A stretch of DNA of 16,307 bases from Spirogloea muscicola (lineage: Eukaryota; Streptophyta; Zygnematophyceae; Spirogloeales; Spirogloeaceae): contig WELB01000152.1 in the NCBI GenBank assembly GCA_009602725.1, positions 131,730 through 148,036 of the forward strand, given 5' to 3'. Every line of letters begins with the position of its first letter. Position 1 is the first letter of the stretch. Below, piece after piece: positions 1 to 6,374 of the stretch. Under the pieces are notes generated by a model, which saw only the letters and a program-made list of their open reading frames with translations, searched no databases and had not been told where the DNA came from. The translations under genes and the position numbers were made by a program.

Positions 1-89
1 GGAGGGGGGGAGGGGGGGAGGGGCGAGAGAGCTGAGAGAGGGGGAGGAAGAGAGAGGGAGAGAGGGAGAGAGGGGGTGGGGGGGGGAAG
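1..89. repeat. Purine-rich simple repeat (G and GA tracts)
   Basis: The plus strand is almost purely G and A, with several G runs and GA dinucleotide stretches; the minus strand is therefore a long pyrimidine tract. It lies directly downstream, in gene orientation, of the second exon of the minus-strand TEX261-like gene, so it is probably intronic. The G runs could form quadruplexes (inference). Confidence 0.9.
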
Positions 90-97
90 GTGTGTGC

Positions 98-359
98 CTT
101 GATGGCATAGCCAAGGATGCGCCGAGCTGTCCTGGTGTACTCCTCCACAAGCTCCGCGATGTAGTAGAGACCAGTCGCTGCTAGGAAGGCAGCGGAACGT
201 GTGAGACTGCAGCAGGGGCACATGCTTGCACATTTCTCAAGCTCTCAATAGGAGAGAGGAGGTTTTGGAGGGGGTGTGCGACAACCCACCGAGGCAGATG
301 GCAATGAAGACGAGGAAAAGGTAGCCGCCAAAGTAAGCGACGACGGTTGAGAGGTCCAT
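98..359 (-). CDS. TEX261: TEX261/SVP26-family ER-Golgi membrane protein, first two coding exons (partial)
   Basis: Two spliced exons read on the minus strand. Exon 1 (359 down to 290) starts at ATG 359 and encodes MDLSTVVAYFGGYLFLVF and onward, a first transmembrane helix, ending in phase 1 before a GTGGGT donor. Exon 2 (180 down to 98) follows a CCTAG acceptor and continues AATGLYYIAELVEEYTRTAR, then RILGYAIK. The GLYY-AELVEEYT block after one helix is the hallmark of the Svp26/TEX261 family. In yeast, Svp26 is an ER-Golgi adaptor for export and retention of type II membrane glycosyltransferases. The intron is 109 nt and the phase is consistent. No GT donor follows exon 2: the next bases are GCACAC and then the pyrimidine tract, so either a GC donor is used or the locus is altered here. 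The other membrane segments of this roughly 200-residue family must lie beyond the window. The family call is strong; the exon 2 end is uncertain. Confidence 0.8.
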
Positions 360-690
360 CACCAGCTGCGCTGGCCGCCTGTTCGACGCTCAGGTGCCCG
401 GCGCCAGTGGCAGCGGCAGCGGTCTCTGCTGGCACTGCTGGCCCTTCCACGCCACGAGCCCAGAGCTGCCAGTCGAAGCAAGCATCTCGCGCCGCTGGGA
501 TGAGCTCGAGCTCGTTGGCTTGGGAGCAGCACGCGATGCAAAGCGCAACTTGGGTTCCGGACTTGTTGGGAGACTTGGAGATCCCTCGGAGCTTGCGAGC
601 GCTGGTGGGCGGAGCTCTGTGCGATGGCGGTGGGGGACGCGGCTGCTGATCTAAGGAAGCGGCAGGAAAGAGCTGTTTCCTTTTGGACCT
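360..690. other. Upstream region of the TEX261-like gene, no gene seen
   Basis: GC-rich sequence upstream of the minus-strand ATG at 359, presumably holding its 5' UTR and promoter. Open frames here have no recognisable protein and look like chance products of base composition. Retroelement-derived repeats begin at about 690. Confidence 0.5.
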
Positions 691-695
691 TGTCG

Positions 696-731
696 TTATT
701 TCTGGGCTGGCTTTTCACAGCCCAGAAATAA
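696..731. repeat. Perfect 14-bp-arm palindrome around a GGGCTGG hairpin
   Basis: TTATTTCTGGGCTG (696-709) is followed by an 8-nt spacer and its exact reverse complement CAGCCCAGAAATAA (718-731). It is preceded by a GGACCTTGTCGTTATT stretch that matches the lead-in of the retroelement 3' hairpin modules found throughout the window. The stem is longer than in other copies, which usually pair only GGGCTGG with CCAGCCC. Confidence 0.85.
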
Positions 732-789
732 ACCCCCGCCCTTTGGAAGGCGCTGTTGTTCCTTGGAAGGTGCTGGTGGCTCAGCCCAA

Positions 790-867
790 GCGGCTGCTGC
801 TATCAAAAGAGCGGCTGTGAAGAGAGGAAGTGAAAGCCAGCCAGATGCATACAGGTCTTCATGAAGG
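790..867 (+). repeat. Direct repeat copy 1 (partner at 1806-1869)
   Basis: Contains CGGCTGCTG, GCGGCTGTGAA and GCCAGCCAGATGCATACAGG in the same order as at 1806-1869. This copy carries about 13 extra bases (around 818-832) between GGCTGTGAA and GCCAGCC. Probably a fragment of the local retroelement debris; no coding content recognised. Confidence 0.75.
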
Positions 868-933
868 TGCTGGTGCAGGGAAGCTCTATGCAACAAGGGA
901 CGAAGCTCGTGCACTGGCGACGATGGTTGTAAA

Positions 934-1010
934 GAAGAAAGTGCTCGCCCATTGAGAATAGGGGCTGGAACAACCAGCCCGAAAAAGAATGAACAGAGTA
1001 CGAGAAGGCC
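934..1010 (-). repeat. Retroelement 3' hairpin module, subtype A, minus
   Basis: Read on the minus strand: a TACTCTGTTCATTCTTTTT lead-in, the GGGCTGG...CCAGCCC hairpin (961-980), then TTCTCAATGGGCGAGCAC and TTTCTTC. This is the same 3' module that follows the ORF stop in fuller copies. No coding tail is left, as expected for a severely 5'-truncated copy. Confidence 0.75.
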
Positions 1011-1077
1011 AGCTCAGATACAGCCCTTTTAAGTTTTCAAAATAACAAATCTAAAATAATTCCAGCACTTTCTCTCC

Positions 1078-1268
1078 GGCCCCTTCGGACCTTGTCCATT
1101 CTTCTCAGGGGATAGTGAGTACCCAGTGGCTCGTTGAGTCGCCGTGTGCTTCAGCGCATTTCTGGCCCCTTTGAACTCTGTTCAATTTTTTCTGTGGGCT
1201 GGCCACTCAGCCATAGCCAGTGAAGAGTCTTGTCGGGCTGGCTTTTACACAGCCCTCGCCCCCTTCCA
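1078..1268 (+). repeat. Two to three degenerate hairpin modules, plus
   Basis: Contains CCCTTCGGACCTTGTCCATT (about 1080), a diverged GAACTCTGTTCAATTTTTTC block with GGGCTGGCC (about 1171-1206), and GGGCTGGCTTTTACACAGCCC (about 1236-1256). All resemble the module lead-in and hairpin but are more diverged than the copies near 2100-3250 and 6300. No gene is seen. Confidence 0.6.
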
Positions 1269-1527
1269 TGAATTGCCATAAATTGGAAGAGCTGTTCCCC
1301 TTCGGATGAGCTTACATACTCGAGTAAGTTGCGGTCGCTGTAAGGCCGGCTCTTCGCTCAGAAGTACATACGAGGTGGCTGTGACGGTCAGGCTAAGGGC
1401 GTACATATGTATGATACTTGGTGCGGGAGCTTGTGTGATCCTGGAGCCTCACCAGGTGGAGATTAGTAGCAGGTGGAGCCTCAATCTTGCGCTTGTCCAT
1501 ATTGAAGACGCTTCCAGGAGAGGGCGG

Positions 1528-1645
1528 TGGCTGGGAGAGGCCAGCCCAGAAAAAAGACTTAACAAAGTCCGAAGGGGCCAGGGAAAGCGCTAAAGCACAC
1601 ACAGAAACAAGTAGCTACCTAACACTCAGTAACCCCTACTAAGCC
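1528..1645 (-). repeat. Retroelement 3' end, minus: last codons, stop, linker and hairpin
   Basis: On the minus strand the sequence CTTAGTAGGGGTTACTGA (encoding L-S-R-G-Y-stop) at about 1641-1624 is followed by a linker with GTGTGTGCTTTAGCGC, then a CCCCTTCGGACTTTGTTAAG lead-in and a GGGCTGG...CCAGCC hairpin (1530-1550). It has the same order as the modules at 2092-2246 and 6070-6185, with nearly all coding sequence lost. Confidence 0.65.
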
Positions 1646-1704
1646 GAAAAAGGACTACACTACCAAACCACGACACAACACAAGACGATGCAAAGGGAAG
1701 CTTG

Positions 1705-1780
1705 GCTCCTTTTTCGGCACCTCTTTCTTTGGCTTTGGTCAGTGTCCATTCTCTTTGGGCTGGCTTTGCCAGCCCCTCTT
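1705..1780 (+). repeat. Diverged hairpin module, plus
   Basis: A CACCTCTTTCTTTGGCTTTG block followed by GTGTCCATTCTCTTTGGG and the hairpin GGGCTGGCTTTGCCAGCCCC (1757-1776). This is the sequence order of the 183-bp repeat at 6192-6374, with substitutions, so it is an older copy of the same subtype. Confidence 0.75.
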
Positions 1781-1805
1781 ACTAAGCAGCCACAGGTCAA
1801 AACAA

Positions 1806-1869
1806 AGCGGCTGCTGGTATGAATCGAGCGGCTGTGAAAGCCAGCCAGATGCATACAGGTGTTCATGAC
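1806..1869 (+). repeat. Direct repeat copy 2 (partner at 790-867)
   Basis: Shares GCGGCTGTGAA and GCCAGCCAGATGCATACAGG with 790-867 in the same orientation, but lacks its 13-base insertion. It sits just before the minus-strand tail fragment that ends at 1897. Confidence 0.75.
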
Positions 1870-1896
1870 GGAGCCACAGGCTAGGCAGCCAGGGCG

Positions 1897-2049
1897 CTCT
1901 TAGTACCCCCGTGTCAGCAGTAGGAAGTCAGATGAGCTGAGGGGAGGAACAGCAACTCCGCTGCGCAAGCCAGAGGCTGCAGCAAGGGCGCGACTAGCGC
2001 GGCGGTGCAAAGCAAGCGCTTGGGACCGCTGTAGGGACATAGACAAACG
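1897..2049 (-). pseudogene. Retroelement ORF C-terminal tail fragment
   Basis: The minus-strand frame reads SMSLQRSQALALHRRASRAL, then AAASG and, after a spacer, SSSDFLLLTRGY-stop (TAA at 1897-1899). This is the extreme C-terminus of the non-LTR retroelement protein seen again at 2967-3137, 14707-14879 and 16240-16307. The frame is open over the fragment, but the upstream reverse transcriptase and nuclease domains are absent, so it is a 5'-truncated relic. Confidence 0.75.
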
Positions 2050-2091
2050 AATTTGGTAGCAGGACAAAGACCCAAAGGCACCGAGCCACCG

Positions 2092-2246
2092 GGGAAGAAA
2101 GTGCTCGCTCATTGAGGATAGGGGCTGGAAAAGCCAGCCCCAAAAAGAATGAACAAAGTACGAGAAGGTGGCCAGGGGAAGCGCTAAGAAAAACAAGCAC
2201 ACAAAGAAACAAAGCAGCTTCGGATCACTCAGTAACCCCTGCTAAG
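2092..2246 (-). repeat. Retroelement 3' end, subtype A, minus: stop, linker, hairpin
   Basis: Minus-strand order: LSRGY-stop (about 2243-2229), a linker containing GCTGCTTTGTTTCTTTGTG and CTTAGCGCTTCCCCTGGC, a TACTTTGTTCATTCTTTTT lead-in, the hairpin (2121-2141), CTCAATGAGCGAGCACTTTC, then the end at about 2093. The linker is closely similar to the plus-strand linker at 6096-6170, which shows that stop codon, linker and hairpin form one inherited unit. Confidence 0.8.
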
Positions 2247-2250
2247 AGCG

Positions 2251-2342
2251 AAGCGCGGCCAGATTGACTGGTGGCTAGGAAAGGCCAGCCCAAGGGAATG
2301 GACAAGGTCTGAAGGAGCCGGAGTGCGAACGACTAGGACAGC
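2251..2342 (-). repeat. Hairpin module subtype B, minus
   Basis: About 92 bp. On the minus strand: CCTAGTCGTTCGCACTCCGG, CAGACCTTGTCCATTCC, GGGCTGGCCTTTCC-TAGCC, then CAGTCAATCTGGCCGCGCTT. It matches the plus-strand copies at 2751-2842 and 3157-3248. Subtype B differs from A by its ACCAGTCAATCTGGCCGCGC ending in place of CTCAATGGGCGAGCAC. Confidence 0.8.
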
Positions 2343-2395
2343 TAAGCAGCCGCAGATCAGAGATGCTAGGCTCCTGGAAGTGGGTCCCAACCGGG
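2343..2395 (-). pseudogene. Short retroelement tail fragment, minus
   Basis: The reverse complement reads GGGACCCACTTCCAGGAGCC and then codons for PSISDLRLLS. The plus-strand stretch at 6049-6090 is nearly the same (GGGACCCACTTCCATGAGCC, then PSISDLRLLSRGY-stop). It is the last dozen codons of the retroelement ORF, cut off before the stop by the adjoining subtype B module. Confidence 0.65.
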
Positions 2396-2400
2396 GACCG

Positions 2401-2556
2401 GGGAAGAAAGTGCTCGCCCATTGAGGATAGGGGCTGGAAAAGCCAGCCCAAAAAAGAATGAACAGAGTACGAGAAGGGGGCCTGGGGAAGAGAAAGCGCG
2501 GCCAGATTGACTGGTGGCTGGGAACGGCCAGCCCAAAGGAATGGACAAGGTCTGGG
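2401..2556 (-). repeat. Adjacent hairpin modules, subtype A (2401-2480) and B (2497-2556), minus
   Basis: The first part repeats GAAGAAAGTGCTCGCCCATT, the hairpin GGGGCTGGAAAAGCCAGCCC (2431-2450) and GAATGAACAGAGTACGAG, i.e. subtype A on the minus strand. The second is subtype B, with GCGCGGCCAGATTGACTGG, GGCTGGGAACGGCCAGCCC and GAATGGACAAGGTCTG. The two modules are in tandem, same orientation, with almost nothing between them. Confidence 0.8.
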
Positions 2557-2750
2557 GAACCGCTAAGAAAACCAAGCACACAAAGAAAGGGGAGGGCTGC
2601 ACCCTGTTCCAGGCGCCGCTGGTCAGCTTGAGATGCCAGCAGCGAATGTAAGGAGGACCACCGACCCCCGTAACACCCATGGATGTCCACGGCCAGGGGA
2701 AAAAAGTATCACCCGCCGGGTGGTCCTTGTACTTGTGCAACTTCTTCTGT
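2557..2750. other. Short unique stretch between hairpin modules, no gene seen
   Basis: Includes a minus-strand linker remnant (GCACACAAAGAAAG at 2576-2589, like the linkers of other copies) followed by sequence with no recognised protein or repeat. Open frames across it are composed mainly of hairpin-module sequence and are not credible genes. Confidence 0.5.
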
Positions 2751-2842
2751 TTAGTCCTAGTCGTTCGCACTCAGGCTCCCTCAGACCTTGTCCATTCCTT
2801 TGGGCTGGCCTTTCCCAGCCAACAGTCAATCTGGCCGCGCTT
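2751..2842 (+). repeat. Hairpin module subtype B, plus
   Basis: 92 bp, TTAGTCCTAGTC through CTGGCCGCGCTT, with central hairpin GGGCTGGCCTTTCCCAGCC. It is matched at the same length by 3157-3248 (plus) and in inverted orientation by 2251-2342, with only a few substitutions. A partial subtype B in the opposite orientation (GCGCGGCCAGATTGACTG) sits at 2913-2930, so this is also half of an inverted pair. Confidence 0.85.
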
Positions 2843-2966
2843 CTGTTCTGTTCGGCCACCTTCACGGCATAGCCGGTCTCAGAATTTACGGGGCCCTTCG
2901 TCCGGAAAGAAAGCGCGGCCAGATTGACTGAAAGCTGTCGGTTAGGACGTCCGTGAGGAGCCGCTT

Positions 2967-3137
2967 GCCACCTTCCAGGGGGACGCCAACCAGATCGACG
3001 AGATGCAGCGGTCCCTTGCCTTCGCGGTTCACTTGCGCGCAGCCCGAGCTTTGGCGGCGGCCTCTGGCTACCGTCAGGGCGACGTCTTTCCGCCGGCTAG
3101 CTACTCAGACTTGCATCTCCTGACTAGAGGTTACTGA
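2967..3137 (+). pseudogene. Retroelement ORF C-terminal tail, plus
   Basis: The frame reads LATFQGDANQIDEMQRSLAF, then AVHLRAARALAAASG, then YRQGDVFPPASYSDLHLLTR-GY-stop (TGA 3135-3137). This is the cleanest copy of the C-terminal tail in the window and defines the consensus: a helical, Arg/Ala-rich segment, then a Q-G-D-x-F-P-P/A-A-S motif, then SDLxLLTRGY. It is followed at 3157 by a subtype B hairpin module, giving the typical 3' end of this element. Upstream homology fades near 2940, so it is a 5'-truncated insertion. Confidence 0.8.
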
Positions 3138-3156
3138 GTGTTCCCTGGCTGATGTC

Positions 3157-3248
3157 TTAGTCCTAGTCCTTCGCACTCCGGCTCCTTCAGACCTTGTCCA
3201 TTCCTTTGGGCTGGCCTTTCCCAGCCACCAGTCAATCTGGCCGCGCTT
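3157..3248 (+). repeat. Hairpin module subtype B following the ORF stop
   Basis: It begins about 20 nt after the TGA of the tail at 2967-3137, so the module is the 3' UTR of that copy. It contains CAGACCTTGTCCATTCC, GGGCTGGCCTTTCCCAGCC and CAGTCAATCTGGCCGCGCTT. At its end the sequence switches directly to the minus-strand reverse transcriptase relic. Confidence 0.85.
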
Positions 3249-3254
3249 CCTCCT

Positions 3255-4620
3255 CTTTTCTATGATCGACACGCCTCGTCCGAGGGACCCCGTTGCGGAG
3301 TTGGACGGGCATCACCCCGGTGCTCTTCAACGCCACATGACACCCCGCCTCCTTGACGATGCCATACATGGCGTCACGTAGGAGGTCGTGCGAGCCCGTG
3401 CGCTCACTGCCTTTGGCACACCTGAGCATGTGGTCACCCATGAGCACTGCATCATGCTCAATAAGCCCACATTTCACTTGGGTCACCCCTGCCAAGCACA
3501 GGGGTCGTAAGCCAAGACGGCGGCGCATAGCATCGCAAAAGAAAGCATTTTTCATCCGCAACCCCGCATGCAAAGGTAAAGCGCGGAGCCACTAAGACGC
3601 TCCTAGAGACGAAACAGATGGGAGCCGAGCCTGGCCTCGAGCGTCCCCTTGGAGGAGACTCCGGAGATGCTACAGTGGTTGCTCGTCTGCAGCACAGGAA
3701 AACGGCGATTGAGCCTTAATATCAGAAACGTGAGCCCAGGCAATAAAACTAACAGGCTCGTTTACCAGAGGCGGGTATGTGGCAAAGAGGTCCTGTTGGC
3801 ATGCTTTGAGAGTCACTTGGAAAGGCAGACTCCCCTGCACCACGTTACTGATGTGAGGCGCCAATACACGTTGTCACTCAAGGTGAAATTGTCCAGATGT
3901 GGACGAAGCCACTCGAGCCCAGCAGCCAAGGTACGCTGGTCTGCATAAGCGGACCAAGGGCGACAACCAAGCCCACCGTGGCGTATGGGCAGCGTACATT
4001 GCACCAGTGCTGCTGGAGACTGCTCTAGGAGTGGGTGAGCAATCAGATCAGCAGGGCATTGCTGAAGCTTGACATCAATGGATGCATAGATAGCATCCAA
4101 GCTGACCGACGGTGGGACCGTACGCAGGAGTTAACACGGCCGCTGTGCCACACTCCTGGTCAAAATGGCCACTGCCAACTGAGAGTCCCCAAGGCTGGGG
4201 AGCTCTGGCAGGACCTGCATGTATCCTTGGAGACGAGCAAGGACAGCACCCTCCAAGAAAGACTGGTCCCCTGGTGGCACTCCCAAGATCCTCAAGCCGC
4301 CCTCTGGAGTCTGACAAGATGTCGGCAACGAGGGGAAGAGAGAAAGAGGCATGCCGATGGGGACCAGGCGGAGCACTTCGCCGGATTGACCCCAAGCCCG
4401 ATAAGCTGGAGCTGGTGCTGAAGCGTGCCAAAAGCTTGCAGCACCTCCACTGGGGGGGCCGAGGAGCGTGGTATCATCCGCGTAACTCGGGAGGAGAACG
4501 CCAGGGTGAGCGCTCGCTGTGTTGCGCAAGCACGGTGATGCGCCAGAGCAAAGAGAAAACCACCGATGGGATCACCTTGCCGTGTCCGCGTTCCCGCAGG
4601 TCGGAGAAACTAGTCTCCTG
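3255..4620 (-). pseudogene. Non-LTR retrotransposon reverse transcriptase relic with Cys/His cluster, frameshifted
   Basis: Read from 4620 downward on the minus strand. GDPIGGFLFALAHHRA (4576-4529) matches the RT block QGDPLGPLLFALA; a frame change leads to LLPSYADDTTLLGP, with the catalytic YADD at 4484-4473. Next come LGVNPAKCSAW (the GL-x-N-x-x-K block), then GGLRILGVPPGDQSFLEG, then TLPIRHGGLGCRPWSAYADQ (thumb region, about 4000-3930), then a Cys/His-rich segment with GDHMLRCAKGSERTGSHDLL (about 3445-3390), as in RT ORFs that carry a CCHC zinc site before a C-terminal nuclease. The relic ends at MPVQLRNGVPRTRR, just before the nuclease motif, where it meets the opposite-strand hairpin module at 3248. 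At least three frameshifts make it non-functional. The 5' RT blocks are missing. Confidence 0.8.
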
Positions 4621-4635
4621 ATAGCGGGTCCCCCC

Positions 4636-4850
4636 TGGCTAGGGCCAGAGGCAGCAGCAAGGGCACGACTGGCGCGGAGATGGAGCGCGCGAGCCTTATT
4701 CATACCCTCCAGCGGTCCTTGGCCCACGCCTTGATTCTGCATGCTGGCCGTGCTCTAGCTGCAGCCTTTCGCTTTCGTCAAGGGGACTCTTTTTGGCGGC
4801 TAGTTATTCTAACTTGCGGGCGTTGCGAAGTAGATGTTATGAAGTGACTA
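4636..4850. pseudogene. Two retroelement tail fragments in inverted, back-to-back arrangement
   Basis: 4636-4700 on the minus strand encodes a tail piece reading approximately RASRALAAASG. From 4702 the plus strand encodes LQRSLAHALILHAGRALAAA, then FRFRQGDSF, then after a frameshift ASYSNLRALRSRCYE near 4845. The two are pieces of the same C-terminal tail pointing in opposite directions and meeting near 4700, so one was inserted into, or recombined with, the other in inverted orientation. Confidence 0.65.
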
Positions 4851-4879
4851 AGCTTCGTGGTACTTGCTTAATTGTGTGT

Positions 4880-4965
4880 TTCAGCACTTCTTAGGCCCTT
4901 TTGGACTTTGTCCGTACTTTTGGGCTAGCTTTCCACAGCCCTCGCCCCCTTTGGACGAGCTTTAT
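4880..4965 (+). repeat. Diverged hairpin module, plus
   Basis: CCCTTTTGGACTTTGTCCGT, then TTTTGGGCTAGC and TTTCCACAGCCC, i.e. the lead-in and hairpin with one arm mutated (GGGCTAG). It follows the plus-strand tail at 4702-4850, as expected for the 3' UTR of that copy. Confidence 0.65.
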
Positions 4966-4997
4966 CATTCAAAGCCTTTGGTTTCCGCCTCTTCTAC

Positions 4998-5283
4998 TAC
5001 AGGCAGTCTTTGGCCCACGCCTTGCATTTGCGAGCTGCTGTGCTCCAGCTTCCATCTCTGGCTATGGGCAAGGGGACTGCTTCCCGGCCTTGTCAATCCT
5101 CTTCGGCGCTTTTTGGGTCTGGACCTTGTCCATACTTTTTGTGCTGGCCTTTCCCAGCCCCTGCCTTGTTTAGGAGAACCACATCCTTTTCCGGGCTTGC
5201 TGTTTACTGCCCTTGCCCCTTTTGGGAGAGCCACTTTCCGGCTGCTAGTCTTTCTGACTTGCGGCTGCTTACAAGGGCATACT
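4998..5283 (+). pseudogene. Retroelement tail interrupted by a hairpin module
   Basis: The first half of the tail (AHALHLRAA at 5013-5039, then a frame change and a remnant of GYGQGDCFPA to about 5090) is separated from its second half (FPAASLSDLRLLTRAY-stop, about 5232-5283) by some 140 bp. That insert holds a full plus-strand hairpin module: GGACCTTGTCCATACTTTTT, then GTGCTGGCCTTTCCCAGCCC (about 5120-5162). The F-P-A junction residues appear on both sides, as if the module had been inserted at that point with a short duplication of the target. This is inference; the copies are too diverged to define the duplication exactly. Confidence 0.65.
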
Positions 5284-5384
5284 AAGTGACCATCCTCTGT
5301 GGTACTTAGATAGATATGTGTATTTGCCTTCACGGCCTCTTCTGACCTTATTTACTCTTAGCAATGGCTGTGGAGTAAGCTCAT

Positions 5385-5560
5385 CCAAAGGGGGCGAGTG
5401 CTGTGAAAAGTCAGTCCGAAGAGAATGGACAAGATCCAAAGGCCAGCCCAAGGAATGAACAAGAGTGTAAGCTCATCCAGAGAAGAATGTGGCTCTCACA
5501 AAAGGGGGCAAGGGCTGTAAACAGTCAGCCCGAGAAGACTTGACAAGGTCCTGAGGGGCC
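5385..5560 (-). repeat. Two degenerate hairpin modules, minus
   Basis: On the minus strand: TTGTCCATTCTCTTCGG and CTGACTTTTCACAGC (about 5430-5396), and another set TTGTCAAGTCTTCTCGGGC and TGACTGTTTACAGCCC (about 5542-5505). Both carry AAGCTCATCC blocks (CCAAAGGGGGCGAG) that resemble the CCCCCTTTGGATGAGC sequence next to the plus-strand modules at 1300 and 4950. No coding content. Confidence 0.55.
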
Positions 5561-5589
5561 AAAAGCGCTCTCAGAGCTTGGCCCCCAGG

Positions 5590-5745
5590 ATGAATTACCT
5601 AGTAACCACGAGTGAGGAGCCGCAATCAGACAGACTAGCAGCCGGAAATCAATCCCCCTGACGAAAGGCAGAGGCTGCAGCAGCTAGACAAGGCCAGCAC
5701 GCAGGTGCAAGCCGTGAGTCGTGGACCGCTGGAGAGAGATTGACT
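5590..5745 (-). pseudogene. Retroelement C-terminal tail fragment, minus, frameshifted
   Basis: The minus strand begins LQRSTTHGLHLRAG near 5740, is interrupted by an in-frame TAG and a frame change, continues with sequence for AAASAFRQGD and FPAASLSD, and ends in codons for TRGY and a TAG near 5600. It has the same domain order as the plus-strand tail at 2967-3137 but is clearly decayed. Confidence 0.65.
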
Positions 5746-5884
5746 GAGGAGAGATGGAGAGGCGCACAGGAAAGACCTGAGGTAGCGAGCCAGCGGCGTT
5801 GAAGTCGGCCTGCTCACCTCGCCTGCGGGCCACAGCGCGTCGCGAAAGCCACAGGTCATCCCAAAGAGGGCTGTGAGATGCTTC

Positions 5885-6045
5885 CCCTGGCCCCCTTCTC
5901 GTACTTTGTTCATTCTTTTATGGGCTGGCTTTTCCAGCCCTGAACCTCCCGCCTAAACCCTCTGAGAGGAAGCGCGGCCAGATTGACTGGTGGCTGGGAA
6001 AGGCCAGCCCAAAAGAATGGACAAAGTCTGGCTCTGGCCAGGGGA
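5885..6045. repeat. Opposed pair of hairpin modules (A plus, B minus)
   Basis: 5885-5940 is a plus-strand subtype A lead-in and hairpin (CTGGCCCCCTTCTCGTACTT, then GGGCTGGCTTTTCCAGCCC). 5971-6030 is a minus-strand subtype B (GCGCGGCCAGATTGACTGG, GGCTGGGAAAGGCCAGCCC). About 30 bp separates them. The opposing orientation gives the region strong inverted-repeat character. Confidence 0.75.
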
Positions 6046-6048
6046 CCC

Positions 6049-6185
6049 ACTTCCATGAGCCTAGCATCTCCGACCTGCGGCTGCTTAGCAGAGGTTACTG
6101 AGTGATTCGTAGCTGCTTTGTTTCTGTGTGCTTGTTTTCCTCAGCGCTTCCCCTGGCCCCCTTCTCGTACTCTGTTCATTCCTTT
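6049..6185 (+). pseudogene. Retroelement tail end, stop and 3' linker, plus
   Basis: Codons for PSISDLRLLSRGY-stop (TGA at about 6100-6102) are followed by the linker GCTGCTTTGTTTCTGTGTGC, CTCAGCGCTTCCCCTGGCCC and CTTCTCGTACTCTGTTCATT. It then stops short of the hairpin, where the 183-bp repeat at 6192 begins. The linker is the reverse complement of that at 2150-2225. Confidence 0.75.
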
Positions 6186-6191
6186 TTGTTT

Positions 6192-6374
6192 AGTTACTCT
6201 GATCTGCTGTTGCTCACACGTGGATACTGAGCAGCCATCTGCATCTCCCTCTGCACCATCTTGCACTTTGTAGTGTAGTCCTTTTTCAGCACCTCTTTCT
6301 TTGGCTTTGAACATTGTCCATTCTTTTTGGGTTGGCTTTGCCAGCCCCTCTTCTCAATGGGCGAGCACCTTCTT
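6192..6374 (+). repeat. 183-bp exact direct repeat, copy 1 (partner 15167-15349)
   Basis: Every base I compared between 6192-6374 and 15167-15349 is identical (offset 8975). The repeat begins inside the retroelement tail (SYSDLLLLTRGY-stop), runs through a linker (CACCATCTTGCACTTTGTAG) and a TTGTCCATTCTTTTTGGG lead-in, crosses the hairpin GGTTGGCTTTGCCAGCCCC and ends at GGGCGAGCACCTTCTT. It therefore has the form of a short 5'-truncated copy carrying the element's own 3' end. The other copies in the window are clearly diverged, so this one is recent or gene-converted. Confidence 0.9.

Noticed and set aside
2229-2770. Minus-strand frames of 130-150 codons composed of FSSPYPQWAS and FPSHQSIWPRF-like segments
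   Set aside because: These peptides are translations of the hairpin modules themselves and recur in unrelated frames wherever modules are present; they are not proteins.
3232-3595. Plus-strand 80-codon frame at 3353-3595 as a gene
   Set aside because: It lies opposite the Cys/His segment of the minus-strand reverse transcriptase relic and has no recognisable features.
5010-5333. Overlapping plus and minus frames at 4965-5333 as genes
   Set aside because: They are chance frames through a retroelement tail interrupted by a hairpin module; only the tail codons (AHALHLRAA, SDLRLLTRAY) have homologues in the window.
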